A stretch of 64,000 nucleotides of DNA from JBCDBD01 sp039184335 (lineage in GTDB: Bacteria; Bacteroidota; Bacteroidia; Flavobacteriales; Flavobacteriaceae). Below, piece after piece: positions 8,772-16,079 of this stretch (position 1 is the stretch's first letter; every line of letters begins with the position of its first letter). The translations under genes and the position numbers were made by a program. The notes beneath the pieces were generated by a model. The model did not search any database. It was not told the origin of the DNA and saw only the letters and a list, made by a program, of their open reading frames with translations. The stretch spans positions 62,001 to 126,000 of the forward strand of contig JBCDBD010000003.1 of NCBI GenBank assembly GCA_039184335.1, read 5' to 3'.

Positions 8772-9773
8772 ATGGGAATAAAATCTTGGGACAACCCTTT
8801 TTCGCTGACTATTGGGCTTTTCTTTATGGTAAAGATGCTCTTGGCCCAGAATATCGCTCCTGTAGCAGTAGATGACTCCTACACTTTAGGCTTCAATGTT
8901 ATGCTGCAACCTAATACTACCAATGGGGTCTTGGCTAACGACAACGATGCCAATGGTATTGGCACCCTAAACGTTCGAACCATGCCCTTAGCCCCTCCTA
9001 GTAATGGCACACTTGCCTTAAATGTGGATGGTAGCTTCACATACACGCCAAACACAGGATTTATAGGAACGGATTCCTTTACCTACCGGGTTTGTGACGA
9101 TGGCACGCCAAATACTGTGGTCTCACGTTTTGATTTTGATACGCCAACAATCACTGACGCGACTATTGGCCCCAACGCTACGTCTGTCAATTCCAATGCG
9201 GCTCAAACAGGCTGTGGCATTCACTTCCCGACCGGGGCCGGGGGATCCACTGGTTTTGATATCGTGGTTCCCAATACCTCCGGAATCTTTGACTTTACCA
9301 GTTTTTCGGTCGCTTTTGAGTACCAAGATCAAGAAGGTACAGCAGATATTGTTACTGCCGGTAATTTCCGTATCTATCATATCTCTGGAAATACGATGGG
9401 AATACAGCTAACGGTTATTCGTGGTGACACGGGAGTACAACAAATCTACACCCAAACTTTGGGGAATTTTCTAAGCGGTAATGTGCCCTACACGGTTGCC
9501 TACGACGAAGCTACCGGGAATGTCACCTACATCGCCAATGGAACAACCACTGTATTTTCAGTAGCACCGCCCTATTCACCGCTAGACACTGCGAGTGCCT
9601 CAAACATTGTCTTGGGAGAAAAAATGGATGGAGCAGGTTCTTCCTTGCCTTCATTATGTAGTATGGAGTTTGTAGATACCAGTCTGCTTTGCGATGATGC
9701 CTTAGTTACCTTAAATATTACGGCATCTATCATTACCAATCGAGGGATTACCTATCGCGTTACTGCCAACTGA
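8772..9773 (+). CDS. Exported Ig-like (Big_9/VCBS) protein with inserted LamG-like domain
   Basis: A 333-residue protein with a signal peptide (about 1-26, ending MLLAQ). Residues about 29-113 form the first part of a bacterial Ig/cadherin-like domain: AVDDSYTL, GVLANDND, then GSFTYTPNTGFIGTDSFTY and CDDGTPN. The motif that normally follows directly, here LCDDALVTLNI, appears only about 190 residues later. The intervening part (about 115-305) is beta-rich and LamG-like. The C-terminus ITNRGITYRVTAN is a tail seen in Flavobacteriaceae surface proteins. It is probably an adhesin or carbohydrate-binding surface protein. No T9SS domain of the usual type is visible. It is monocistronic, convergent with the DUF2237 gene. 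Confidence 0.8.
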   Translation: MGIKSWDNPFSLTIGLFFMVKMLLAQNIAPVAVDDSYTLGFNVMLQPNTTNGVLANDNDANGIGTLNVRTMPLAPPSNGTLALNVDGSFTYTPNTGFIGTDSFTYRVCDDGTPNTVVSRFDFDTPTITDATIGPNATSVNSNAAQTGCGIHFPTGAGGSTGFDIVVPNTSGIFDFTSFSVAFEYQDQEGTADIVTAGNFRIYHISGNTMGIQLTVIRGDTGVQQIYTQTLGNFLSGNVPYTVAYDEATGNVTYIANGTTTVFSVAPPYSPLDTASASNIVLGEKMDGAGSSLPSLCSMEFVDTSLLCDDALVTLNITASIITNRGITYRVTAN

Positions 9774-9797
9774 GGTTTCCTGAACAATACATTTGGA

Positions 9798-10166
9798 CTA
9801 AGAGGAAGGGGTGTATTTATACTCCAGCAACATTTCAAAAGTGACGTAGTTAAGTGCCTTTTCATGGGTGGCTTCCAGAATGACCGTCGGTGCGACTCCA
9901 GCCAAATAGGCCTCCTTCCAACGCGAAACACAAAGACACCATTTATCCCCTGGCTTTAGCCCAGGGAATTGATAGTAAGAAATTGGAGTGATAAGGTTGT
10001 TTCCCCTTTCAAGGGTGAATTTCAAAAATTCCTCGGTCATAATGGCACAAACTACATGCGTGCCAATATCTTCGGTTCCGGTCTTGCAGTAACCGTCTCT
10101 ATAGTAACCTGTTTTTGGAGTAAGGCAACAGACCTCCAAAAGGGTGCCCAAAACATTCTTTTCCAT
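9798..10166 (-). CDS. DUF2237 family protein
   Basis: A 122-residue soluble protein matching DUF2237 throughout. Recognisable blocks are NVLGTLLEVC near the start, TGYYRDGYC, IGTHVVCAIMTEEFL, PGLKPGDKWCLC and APTVILEATHEKAL. Conserved cysteines and acidic residues suggest a metal or redox role, but the family function is unknown. The start is set at the ATG at 10166, giving MEKNVLG. An upstream ATG at 10199 would add MSLTFAKECCC, but an exact -7 box (TACCTTTG, 10184-10191) lies between the two, so the upstream ATG should not be on the mRNA. Confidence 0.9.
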   Translation of the reverse strand: MEKNVLGTLLEVCCLTPKTGYYRDGYCKTGTEDIGTHVVCAIMTEEFLKFTLERGNNLITPISYYQFPGLKPGDKWCLCVSRWKEAYLAGVAPTVILEATHEKALNYVTFEMLLEYKYTPSS

Positions 10167-10183
10167 ACAACAACATTCTTTTG

Positions 10184-10191
10184 CAAAGGTA
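10184..10191 (-). promoter_or_regulatory. -7 box TACCTTTG for the DUF2237 gene
   Basis: Exact TAnnTTTG element on the minus strand, 17 bases before the chosen ATG at 10166. It decides the start because the alternative ATG at 10199 is upstream of it. Confidence 0.6.
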
Positions 10192-10225
10192 AGGGACACA
10201 ATGGCATGCCGTAGGTAAAATCCCC

Positions 10226-10233
10226 TATCTTTA
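10226..10233 (+). promoter_or_regulatory. -7-like box TATCTTTA before the DUF819 gene
   Basis: Differs from TAnnTTTG only at the last base. It is followed by AACCC and the ATG at 10239, so the transcript is predicted to have almost no leader. Confidence 0.45.
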
Positions 10234-10238
10234 AACCC

Positions 10239-11375
10239 ATGGCTTTTATGGAAAACCCTATTTACGTTGCTACTGTTTTGGCTTTACTGGTGCTCTTGGC
10301 CATATATACAGAGCGGACAACATTCGGGAAACAACTGGGAGCAGCGTTACTCGCCATCGTCTTTACTGCGGTCATTGCCAATTTGGGACTGATTCCTTCT
10401 GCCTCCAACAGCATTCCATTGTACGATGGTGTTTTTTCATATATAGCCCCTATTTCTATCTTTTATTTAATGTTGGGGGTCAACCTGCAGGCCATCAAAA
10501 AAGCCGGCCTTCCCATGATTGGCCTTTTTGTGTTGGGTTCCCTGGCCACCGTTTCAGGAATTCTTTTGGGATGGTATTTGCTTGCGCCAGAAACCATTCT
10601 GGGCGAAGATGCAAGAATCATTGCCGGAATGTTGACAGGCACCTATACTGGGGGCAGTGTCAACTTTAATGCCATTGCGTTGGAATATAATTTTCAAGAA
10701 CGCGGGGTACTTTATGCCGGAACCATCGCCGTAGATAACGTGATGACCACATTCTGGATCATTGCAACACTAGCCATGCCCAGATTATTGCGTAAGTTAT
10801 GGAAAGATAAAAAAGGAAAAACCGTTGATGGGGGAGCAGACAAGGTAAACACAAGTGATGCCTTGACCATGCATTCATTGGTATGGTTTCTTTTTTTAGG
10901 CTTGGGTGCGCTGTTTGTCTCAGAACAACTGTCACAATGGATACCTTCCCTGCCCAGCATATTGACCCTGACGACCATTGGAATCGTTTTGGCACAGTTC
11001 CCTTTTGTGATCCGATTGACCGGCGCACATACGCTAGGCCTGTATTTGGTCTACCTATTTTTGGCGGTCATTGGGGCGTATTGTGAAATTGGTGCCGTGT
11101 TGGAACTGAAGTCTGTTGGTCTGGGGTTATTCGCATTCACGGCCCTTGCCGTATTCATCCATGGTATCGTACTCATACTCTTCGGTGGGTTGTTGTACCG
11201 GGATTGGAGTATGATTGCCATTGTAAGCCAAGCCAATATTGGAGGTGGAACCACTGCCCTGGCCTTGGCTGAAACCTTTGAACGAAAAGAACTGGTGTTG
11301 CCTGCCATCTTGGTAGGCACATTAGGGAATGCCTTAGGCACCTATCTGGGATTTTTGGTCATTCAACTGTTATAA
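10239..11375 (+). CDS. DUF819 family integral membrane protein (putative permease)
   Basis: A 378-residue polytopic membrane protein with about ten to twelve hydrophobic helices and little soluble sequence except a Lys-rich loop near 185-205. It matches DUF819: IPLYDGVFSYIAPISIFYL early on, the Gly-rich GTYTGGSVNFNAIA in the middle, and SQANIGGGTTALALAETF near the C-terminus. These two Gly/Ser/Asn-rich re-entrant-looking motifs in inverted halves resemble substrate sites of secondary transporters. The substrate is not known. The next gene, a P1 peptidase, starts 2 bases after the stop, so transport of a peptide or amino-acid derivative linked to that enzyme is a reasonable inference. Confidence 0.9.
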   Translation: MAFMENPIYVATVLALLVLLAIYTERTTFGKQLGAALLAIVFTAVIANLGLIPSASNSIPLYDGVFSYIAPISIFYLMLGVNLQAIKKAGLPMIGLFVLGSLATVSGILLGWYLLAPETILGEDARIIAGMLTGTYTGGSVNFNAIALEYNFQERGVLYAGTIAVDNVMTTFWIIATLAMPRLLRKLWKDKKGKTVDGGADKVNTSDALTMHSLVWFLFLGLGALFVSEQLSQWIPSLPSILTLTTIGIVLAQFPFVIRLTGAHTLGLYLVYLFLAVIGAYCEIGAVLELKSVGLGLFAFTALAVFIHGIVLILFGGLLYRDWSMIAIVSQANIGGGTTALALAETFERKELVLPAILVGTLGNALGTYLGFLVIQLL

Positions 11376-11377
11376 TC

Positions 11378-12511
11378 ATGTACAAATCGTCATTTTATCT
11401 GTTGCTGATTTTTATGCTTTCCTTCATGGTAATGGGGCAAACCAGAATCCGGGATTATGGTATTGAAATTGGTGTGCTACGCCCTGGGGCACTAAATGCC
11501 ATTACTGATGTACCAGGGGTTCAGGTGGGGCACTTCACCCTTATCGAAGGTGAACATATCCGAACTGGGGTCACCGCTATTCTTCCCCATAATGGGAATA
11601 TTTTTCAAGAAAAAGTGCCCGCTGCCATTCATATCGGTAACGGATTTGGAAAATTGGCCGGTTACACCCAAGTACAAGAATTGGGGAATCTTGAAACTCC
11701 CATCATCCTTACAAACACCCTTAGTGTATCTGCAGCGATGCACGCTTTGATCGACCATACCCTAAAACTGCCCAAAAATGAAGATGTTCGGTCGGTCAAT
11801 GCTCTGGTGGGCGAAACCAATGACGGATATTTGAATGATATCCGTGGGCGGCATATTACCGAAAACCACGTGTTTGAGGCCATTCAAAATGCGAAGGATG
11901 GGCCTGTTATTGAAGGCAATGTAGGTGCAGGTACCGGAACAGTCTGTTTCGGATACAAAGGGGGTATCGGCACCGCTTCCCGGGTGTTGCCCAAGCCATC
12001 AGGCGGATATACTGTAGGTGTTTTGGTACAGAGCAATTTTGGTGGCGTACTACAAGTGGCCGGAGTTGAAGTGGGCAAAGCCCTGGGCCAATACTCCAAT
12101 AGCTTTGCCTATTCCCCAGACGGATCCTGTATGATCGTGGTCATGACCGATGCCCCCCTCGATGTACGAAATCTAAAACGCTTGGCAACACGGGCCATGC
12201 TCGGCCTGGCTAAAACCGGGGGAATTGCCAGCAATGGTAGTGGCGACTATGTGATTGCGGTTTCCACGGCTGAGGAATGTCGGGTTCCATACCAAAGCGA
12301 ACAACTTACCGTTACGGTTCCCTCGCTCCGCAATCAAGCCATGACCCCTTTGTTTCTGGCCGTAATCGAGGCCACTGAAGAAGCCATTTTGAATTCGTTG
12401 TTTGCAGCCGAAGACATGACCGGCTATAAGGGCCGTCAAATAAAAGCACTGCCCAAAGAAAAGGTAATGGCATTGCTCAATGGTACATTCACACAAAAAA
12501 AACGTAAGTAA
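11378..12511 (+). CDS. P1 family peptidase (DmpA/BapA-type aminopeptidase)
   Basis: A 377-residue N-terminal nucleophile hydrolase of the DmpA/BapA group, which self-cleaves and removes N-terminal amino acids, often beta- or D-residues, from small peptides. Family blocks are ITDVPGVQVGH (about 42-52), NVGAGTGT (181-188), FGYKGGIGTASR (191-202) and the cleavage region DGS followed by CMIVVMTDAPL, where G249-S250 is the expected self-cleavage site and S250 the nucleophile. GGIASNGSGDY follows. Unlike many relatives it has a clear signal peptide (1-20, ending VMG before Q), so it should act in the periplasm. It is cotranscribed with the DUF819 permease upstream (2-base gap) and DUF427 downstream (11-base gap). 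Confidence 0.92.
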   Translation: MYKSSFYLLLIFMLSFMVMGQTRIRDYGIEIGVLRPGALNAITDVPGVQVGHFTLIEGEHIRTGVTAILPHNGNIFQEKVPAAIHIGNGFGKLAGYTQVQELGNLETPIILTNTLSVSAAMHALIDHTLKLPKNEDVRSVNALVGETNDGYLNDIRGRHITENHVFEAIQNAKDGPVIEGNVGAGTGTVCFGYKGGIGTASRVLPKPSGGYTVGVLVQSNFGGVLQVAGVEVGKALGQYSNSFAYSPDGSCMIVVMTDAPLDVRNLKRLATRAMLGLAKTGGIASNGSGDYVIAVSTAEECRVPYQSEQLTVTVPSLRNQAMTPLFLAVIEATEEAILNSLFAAEDMTGYKGRQIKALPKEKVMALLNGTFTQKKRK

Positions 12512-12522
12512 AAGCAGTAATC

Positions 12523-13101
12523 ATGGCATCATCTTCAAAGGGTAAAAAACAAGACGAAGTTCCTAAATGGCTTCGGGAAGCCAGAGCCAAATGGGAGTAC
12601 ACCGGCAAGGTGCGTCCTCCTTTTGCCAAAGTGCCCCAAGCCGGACAACGTTCGGTATGGGATTTTCCACGACCCCCAGCACTGGAAAGGGAATCCCGAG
12701 AAATCGTGGTCAAACACAGCGGCTCCACCTTGGCAACGACCACAAGTGCCTTGGCCGTATTGGAAACTGCAAGTCCGCCTACCTACTATATTCCCCCAGA
12801 AGACGTAAATCGAAAACTTTTGGTCAAAGTCCCAAAACAAGCATCTCTTTGTGAATGGAAGGGAAATGCGGAGTACTGGGCATTGAAAACGGAAAGCGCA
12901 TATCCAATAGCTTGGTCTTACGCCAATCCTTTCCCGCCATTTGAGAAATTGACCGATTACCTTGCTTTTTATCCCCAAAAGCTTGAGTGCTATCTGAACC
13001 AAGAACGGGTCATTCCCCAACCTGGGGCCTTCTACGCCGGTTGGATAACCCATGATCTGTCGGGACCTTTTAAGGGCGAACCCGGGTCAGGGCACTGGTA
13101 A
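12523..13101 (+). CDS. DUF427 domain-containing protein
   Basis: A 192-residue cytoplasmic protein. Residues about 45-140 match DUF427: SVWDFPRPP, then SALAVLETASPPTYYIPPED and CEWKGNAEYW. The N-terminus adds a basic segment with KWLREARAKWEYTGK that also occurs in DUF427 proteins of this length. The C-terminal part repeats the theme with YAGWITHDLSGPFKG. No function is established for the family. It is the last gene of the DUF819/P1 peptidase operon. Confidence 0.88.
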   Translation: MASSSKGKKQDEVPKWLREARAKWEYTGKVRPPFAKVPQAGQRSVWDFPRPPALERESREIVVKHSGSTLATTTSALAVLETASPPTYYIPPEDVNRKLLVKVPKQASLCEWKGNAEYWALKTESAYPIAWSYANPFPPFEKLTDYLAFYPQKLECYLNQERVIPQPGAFYAGWITHDLSGPFKGEPGSGHW

Positions 13102-13172
13102 CAGTGTACCGAAAGCTGTAACATTTTCCCTCCATTCTACACTAATATCATGGGAACACTTTCCTTTTTTAT

Positions 13173-13180
13173 TAGCTTTA
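13173..13180 (+). promoter_or_regulatory. -7-like box TAGCTTTA before the SPFH gene
   Basis: One mismatch to TAnnTTTG. It lies 25 bases before the ATG at 13206, in the 104-base gap after the DUF427 operon. Confidence 0.4.
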
Positions 13181-13205
13181 ACCTTAGGAACATAAAACAC
13201 TGATC

Positions 13206-14342
13206 ATGGACATTTTTAGTAAAATCAAGGAAAAACTCAGCAATGAGTTTATTGATATTGTCGAATGGCTCGACTACACCGATGATACCATCGCACATCG
13301 TTTCGAACGCTACCAAAATGAAATCAAGAATGGGGCAAAACTCATTGTCCGTGAAGGGCAAACGGCCGTTTTTGTCAACGAAGGACAATTGGCCGATGTC
13401 TTTACTCCGGGCACTTATGATTTGACCACCCAAAACCTTCCCATTTTGACCACCTTAAAGGGATGGAAATATGGGTTCAATTCCCCTTTTAAGGCCGAGG
13501 TCTATTTTGTGAACACCCATTTATTTACCGATGAAAAATGGGGGACCAAAAATCCGATTACCCTGAGTGATGAGCGCTTCGGTTTGGTCGAAATCCGCGC
13601 CTTTGGCACCTATGCCTTCAAAATTTCAGATGCAGGCAAGTTCATCATCGACATAGTGGGTACCGACAGCAATTTCACGAATTTTGAAATCAACGAACAT
13701 CTAAAAAGTCTGATCGCTACGCGTTTTACAGATACCGTGGGGGAGGCCAACCTCCCTATTGAACTCTATGCCGCCAACACTTCAGAGCTTTCCAGTACTT
13801 GTCAAGAAGTCATGGCACCAGAGTTTGAGAGCGTGGGTATTTCATTGGAAAAATTCTATATCGAAAATGTGTCCATGCCCGAAGACTTGAAAAAGGAAAT
13901 CTTTGAATACAGCCGTATTGACAAACTGGACCTGAACAAACTCACCCAATTCAAGACAGCAAAAGCCATAGAGGCAGCGGCAAAAAATGAAGGTGGTACT
14001 GCAGGGGCCGGCATGGGTATGGGTATGGGGTTTGTGTTGGCCCAACAAATGGGAGGATTGATGAACCCACAGATGGGAGTACAACAAGCCATGCCTCAAG
14101 CTGGTGGCACTGCTGTTCCGCCCCCAATGCCTGTACAGGTGATGTACTACTATGCCGTTAATGGAACCCAACAAGGTCCTGTCGCGTTTGACCAGCTAAA
14201 AGCACTGTTTGCCAATCGTACCATCAACCGAGAGAGTTTGGTCTGGAAACAAGGCATGGCGAATTGGGCACCCCTGCAGGATGTAGAGGAGTTAAAATCG
14301 TTCTTAGGAGGCAATACCCCACCACCATTGCCTAATTCTTAA
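13206..14342 (+). CDS. SPFH (YdjI-like) protein with C-terminal GYF_2 domain
   Basis: A 378-residue soluble protein. Residues about 20-235 match the virion-core-like SPFH family typified by Bacillus subtilis YdjI, with FERYQNEIKNGAKLIVREGQ and a conserved VFVNEGQ near the start. A short helix-forming segment follows. A Gly/Met/Gln-rich linker (about 260-310, with GAGMGMGMGF) leads to a GYF_2-type domain (about 318-372, YYYAVNGTQQGPVAF and LVWKQGMANWAPL). SPFH proteins scaffold membranes; GYF_2 domains bind proline-rich peptides or partner proteins. The next gene encodes a zinc-ribbon membrane protein resembling the YdjG partner in Bacillus, so the two probably work as a membrane-associated complex (inference). 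Confidence 0.88.
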   Translation: MDIFSKIKEKLSNEFIDIVEWLDYTDDTIAHRFERYQNEIKNGAKLIVREGQTAVFVNEGQLADVFTPGTYDLTTQNLPILTTLKGWKYGFNSPFKAEVYFVNTHLFTDEKWGTKNPITLSDERFGLVEIRAFGTYAFKISDAGKFIIDIVGTDSNFTNFEINEHLKSLIATRFTDTVGEANLPIELYAANTSELSSTCQEVMAPEFESVGISLEKFYIENVSMPEDLKKEIFEYSRIDKLDLNKLTQFKTAKAIEAAAKNEGGTAGAGMGMGMGFVLAQQMGGLMNPQMGVQQAMPQAGGTAVPPPMPVQVMYYYAVNGTQQGPVAFDQLKALFANRTINRESLVWKQGMANWAPLQDVEELKSFLGGNTPPPLPNS

Positions 14343-14355
14343 CCAATGCTAACTT

Positions 14356-14415
14356 GTCATTTCGAAGAAGCTTGCGACTTAGAAATCTAGATTGTTCCCA
14401 TTCGTTCGAAATGAC
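14356..14415. repeat. Dispersed intergenic repeat with 10-bp inverted ends
   Basis: Sixty bases bounded by a perfect inverted pair: GTCATTTCGA at 14356-14365 and TCGAAATGAC at 14406-14415. It contains AGAAATCT internally. A second copy with identical ends lies at 21348-21433. This is the type of intergenic palindromic repeat common in Flavobacteriaceae genomes. Confidence 0.75.
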
Positions 14416-14431
14416 TTCCTTTTGATCTGTC

Positions 14432-15523
14432 TTGAAGGAATCTTTACAACAAACCGAACTCAAAAAACCTTGTGTCAACTGCGGGGCAGCGTTGAAATAC
14501 CAACCAGGTACCAAGACCATAGCTTGTGAATACTGCGGACATAAAGAAAACATCTCTACCGATGCCAATAGTTTTAAAGAATTAACGCTATATCCTTATC
14601 TGAGGGAAATGGGTGCCCAAAGGCACAGTGAGGAAATCAGCATGTTACATTGTAAAAACTGTGGTGCCAACCAACACGTAGAAGAAAATTACAAATCACT
14701 ACATTGTGTATACTGTAGCATGCCCTTGATCTTAGAGGATGCATATACAGAAGATTGGATCTTGCCCGGTGCCGTACTCCCTTTTCAAATTAATCAAAAA
14801 AAGTCCCATCAAATTTTTAAGCGATGGGTCAAACAGTTGTGGTTTGCCCCAAACAACCTAAAAAAGGCAGCCCTGGACCCCCAATTCACCAAAGGCCTGT
14901 ACCTCCCCTATTGGACGTTCGATGCCCAATTGCAAGCGACCTACACCGGTCAACGGGGAGAGTATTATTATGAAACCCGAAGAGTGCGCAATGCAAAAGG
15001 AAAAGTAGTGCAACAGCGTGTACGAAAAACGCGATGGCACCCCGCTTCTGGGCAAATTTCGGGTTTTGTGGATGATACATTGGTCAAGGCCTCACAACAA
15101 CGCAAAGGAAGGCTCCCTTCTAAAATCGCCCGATGGAACCTCAAATTGTTGCAACCCTTTAACAGCAGTTTTTTACGGGGGTTTGTCACCGAAAAATATA
15201 CAATACCGCTCAAACAAGGGCACTTGACCGCCAAGAAAGAGGCGAAACACATGGCCATGCGCTGGTGCCGTCAAGACATCGGTGGTGATACCCAGCGAGT
15301 GACCCATATGGATATGCAATTGTCTGAAGAGACCTTCAAACATATTCTGTTGCCGGTGTATGTCAGTGCCTATAGCTACAATGGCAAGGAATACAATTTC
15401 TTTGTCAATGGTGAAAATGGGCAGATTTCAGGTACACGACCATACAGCTTTTGGAAAATATTCTTGGCAGTGGTCTTCGGACTCATTCTAATTGGATTGT
15501 TCATCTATTTTGGACAAGGTTGA
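14432..15523 (+). CDS. Zinc-ribbon membrane protein (YdjG-like partner of SPFH protein)
   Basis: A 363-residue protein with two zinc ribbons at the N-terminus: C14-x2-C17 with C32-x2-C35, and C74-x2-C77 with C92-x2-C95. The middle part (about 120-330) is a basic beta-rich domain with PYWTFDAQLQATYTGQRG and repeated YTxQRGEYYYE-like aromatic strands. One membrane helix (about 341-360) ends the protein. It resembles proteins annotated as TFIIB-type zinc ribbon or replication restart-like, which are mis-names. No ATG is available: an in-frame stop lies at 14423-14425 and the only suitable start before the first ribbon is a TTG at 14432. The dispersed repeat ends 16 bases upstream. Confidence 0.82.
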   Translation: MKESLQQTELKKPCVNCGAALKYQPGTKTIACEYCGHKENISTDANSFKELTLYPYLREMGAQRHSEEISMLHCKNCGANQHVEENYKSLHCVYCSMPLILEDAYTEDWILPGAVLPFQINQKKSHQIFKRWVKQLWFAPNNLKKAALDPQFTKGLYLPYWTFDAQLQATYTGQRGEYYYETRRVRNAKGKVVQQRVRKTRWHPASGQISGFVDDTLVKASQQRKGRLPSKIARWNLKLLQPFNSSFLRGFVTEKYTIPLKQGHLTAKKEAKHMAMRWCRQDIGGDTQRVTHMDMQLSEETFKHILLPVYVSAYSYNGKEYNFFVNGENGQISGTRPYSFWKIFLAVVFGLILIGLFIYFGQG

Positions 15524-15631
15524 TGCTTAACGACTACCTATGAAGAAGCCATGGCATACTATTGTCATCCTTGACGGTATCATGCCTACAACAGATGCCC
15601 ATCAACGAGACGTATCTTCAAGGTTTGTAAT

Positions 15632-15670
15632 GGAGATTCTTCATTACGCTTTGTTTCATTCAGAATGACA
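15632..15670 (+). repeat. Degenerate intergenic repeat (AGATTCTTC...TTCAGAATGACA type)
   Basis: GGAGATTCTTCATTACGC followed by a T-rich spacer and CATTCAGAATGACA resembles the second common Flavobacteriaceae intergenic repeat type. It overlaps the 3' end of the GIY-YIG pseudogene. Confidence 0.45.
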
Positions 15671-15963
15671 TAAACATAAAGAGGGATTCTAAGAAGTCCA
15701 TATTTGGGTTTATGGTCTTAATTAAATCCAAATTTTTACGCGTAACCAGTCTTTGATTTCTTCTTCCTTACAATGGCGTCTTGGACCCCAAGTGTATTTT
15801 TCATAGTAAAGAAGATGGCGGCATTTATACCTAGAGACAAATGTCCTCTTTTTATCGATAATATCATGACGGTGCTGAAACAGACGTTTTGAAAGGTTGT
15901 CTGTCATGTCATTCCAGTATGCAGTACCGCTTTATTGTGATTGATCAAGATATCAACATAGTA
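15660..15963 (-). pseudogene. GIY-YIG nuclease-domain pseudogene (frameshifted)
   Basis: Read on the minus strand with frame changes, this stretch reconstructs a small single-domain GIY-YIG protein. It runs YYVDILINHNKAVLHTGMT, then DNLSKRLFQHRHD, then SRYKCRHLLYYEKYTW, then EEEIKDWLR, then LDLIKTINPNMDFLES. Four lesions are visible. A 5-bp tandem duplication (GTCATGTCAT on the plus strand, 15903-15912) brings in a stop after GMT. An extra base lies near 15786-15789. A missing base near 15764-15768 restores frame. A missing base in the T run at about 15732-15736 causes an early stop. No start codon remains at the N-terminus. Intact relatives are about 80-100 residues. Confidence 0.7.
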
Positions 15964-16079
15964 GGTAGCCAACCTTCTTTTTGCATACTCTCAATGTACA
16001 AAACATTTACCATTAGATTCTTGACTTCGCCATGCTATGTTCCACCTGCCTGACTTTGACAGAAATAATAGGTAGTGTG

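Larger units (their letters stand above)
15524..16079. other. Intergenic region of 556 bases
   Basis: It holds the decayed GIY-YIG gene (15660-15963) and a degenerate intergenic repeat (15632-15670). The remaining 60-100 bases on each side show no gene or clear signal. Confidence 0.5.
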
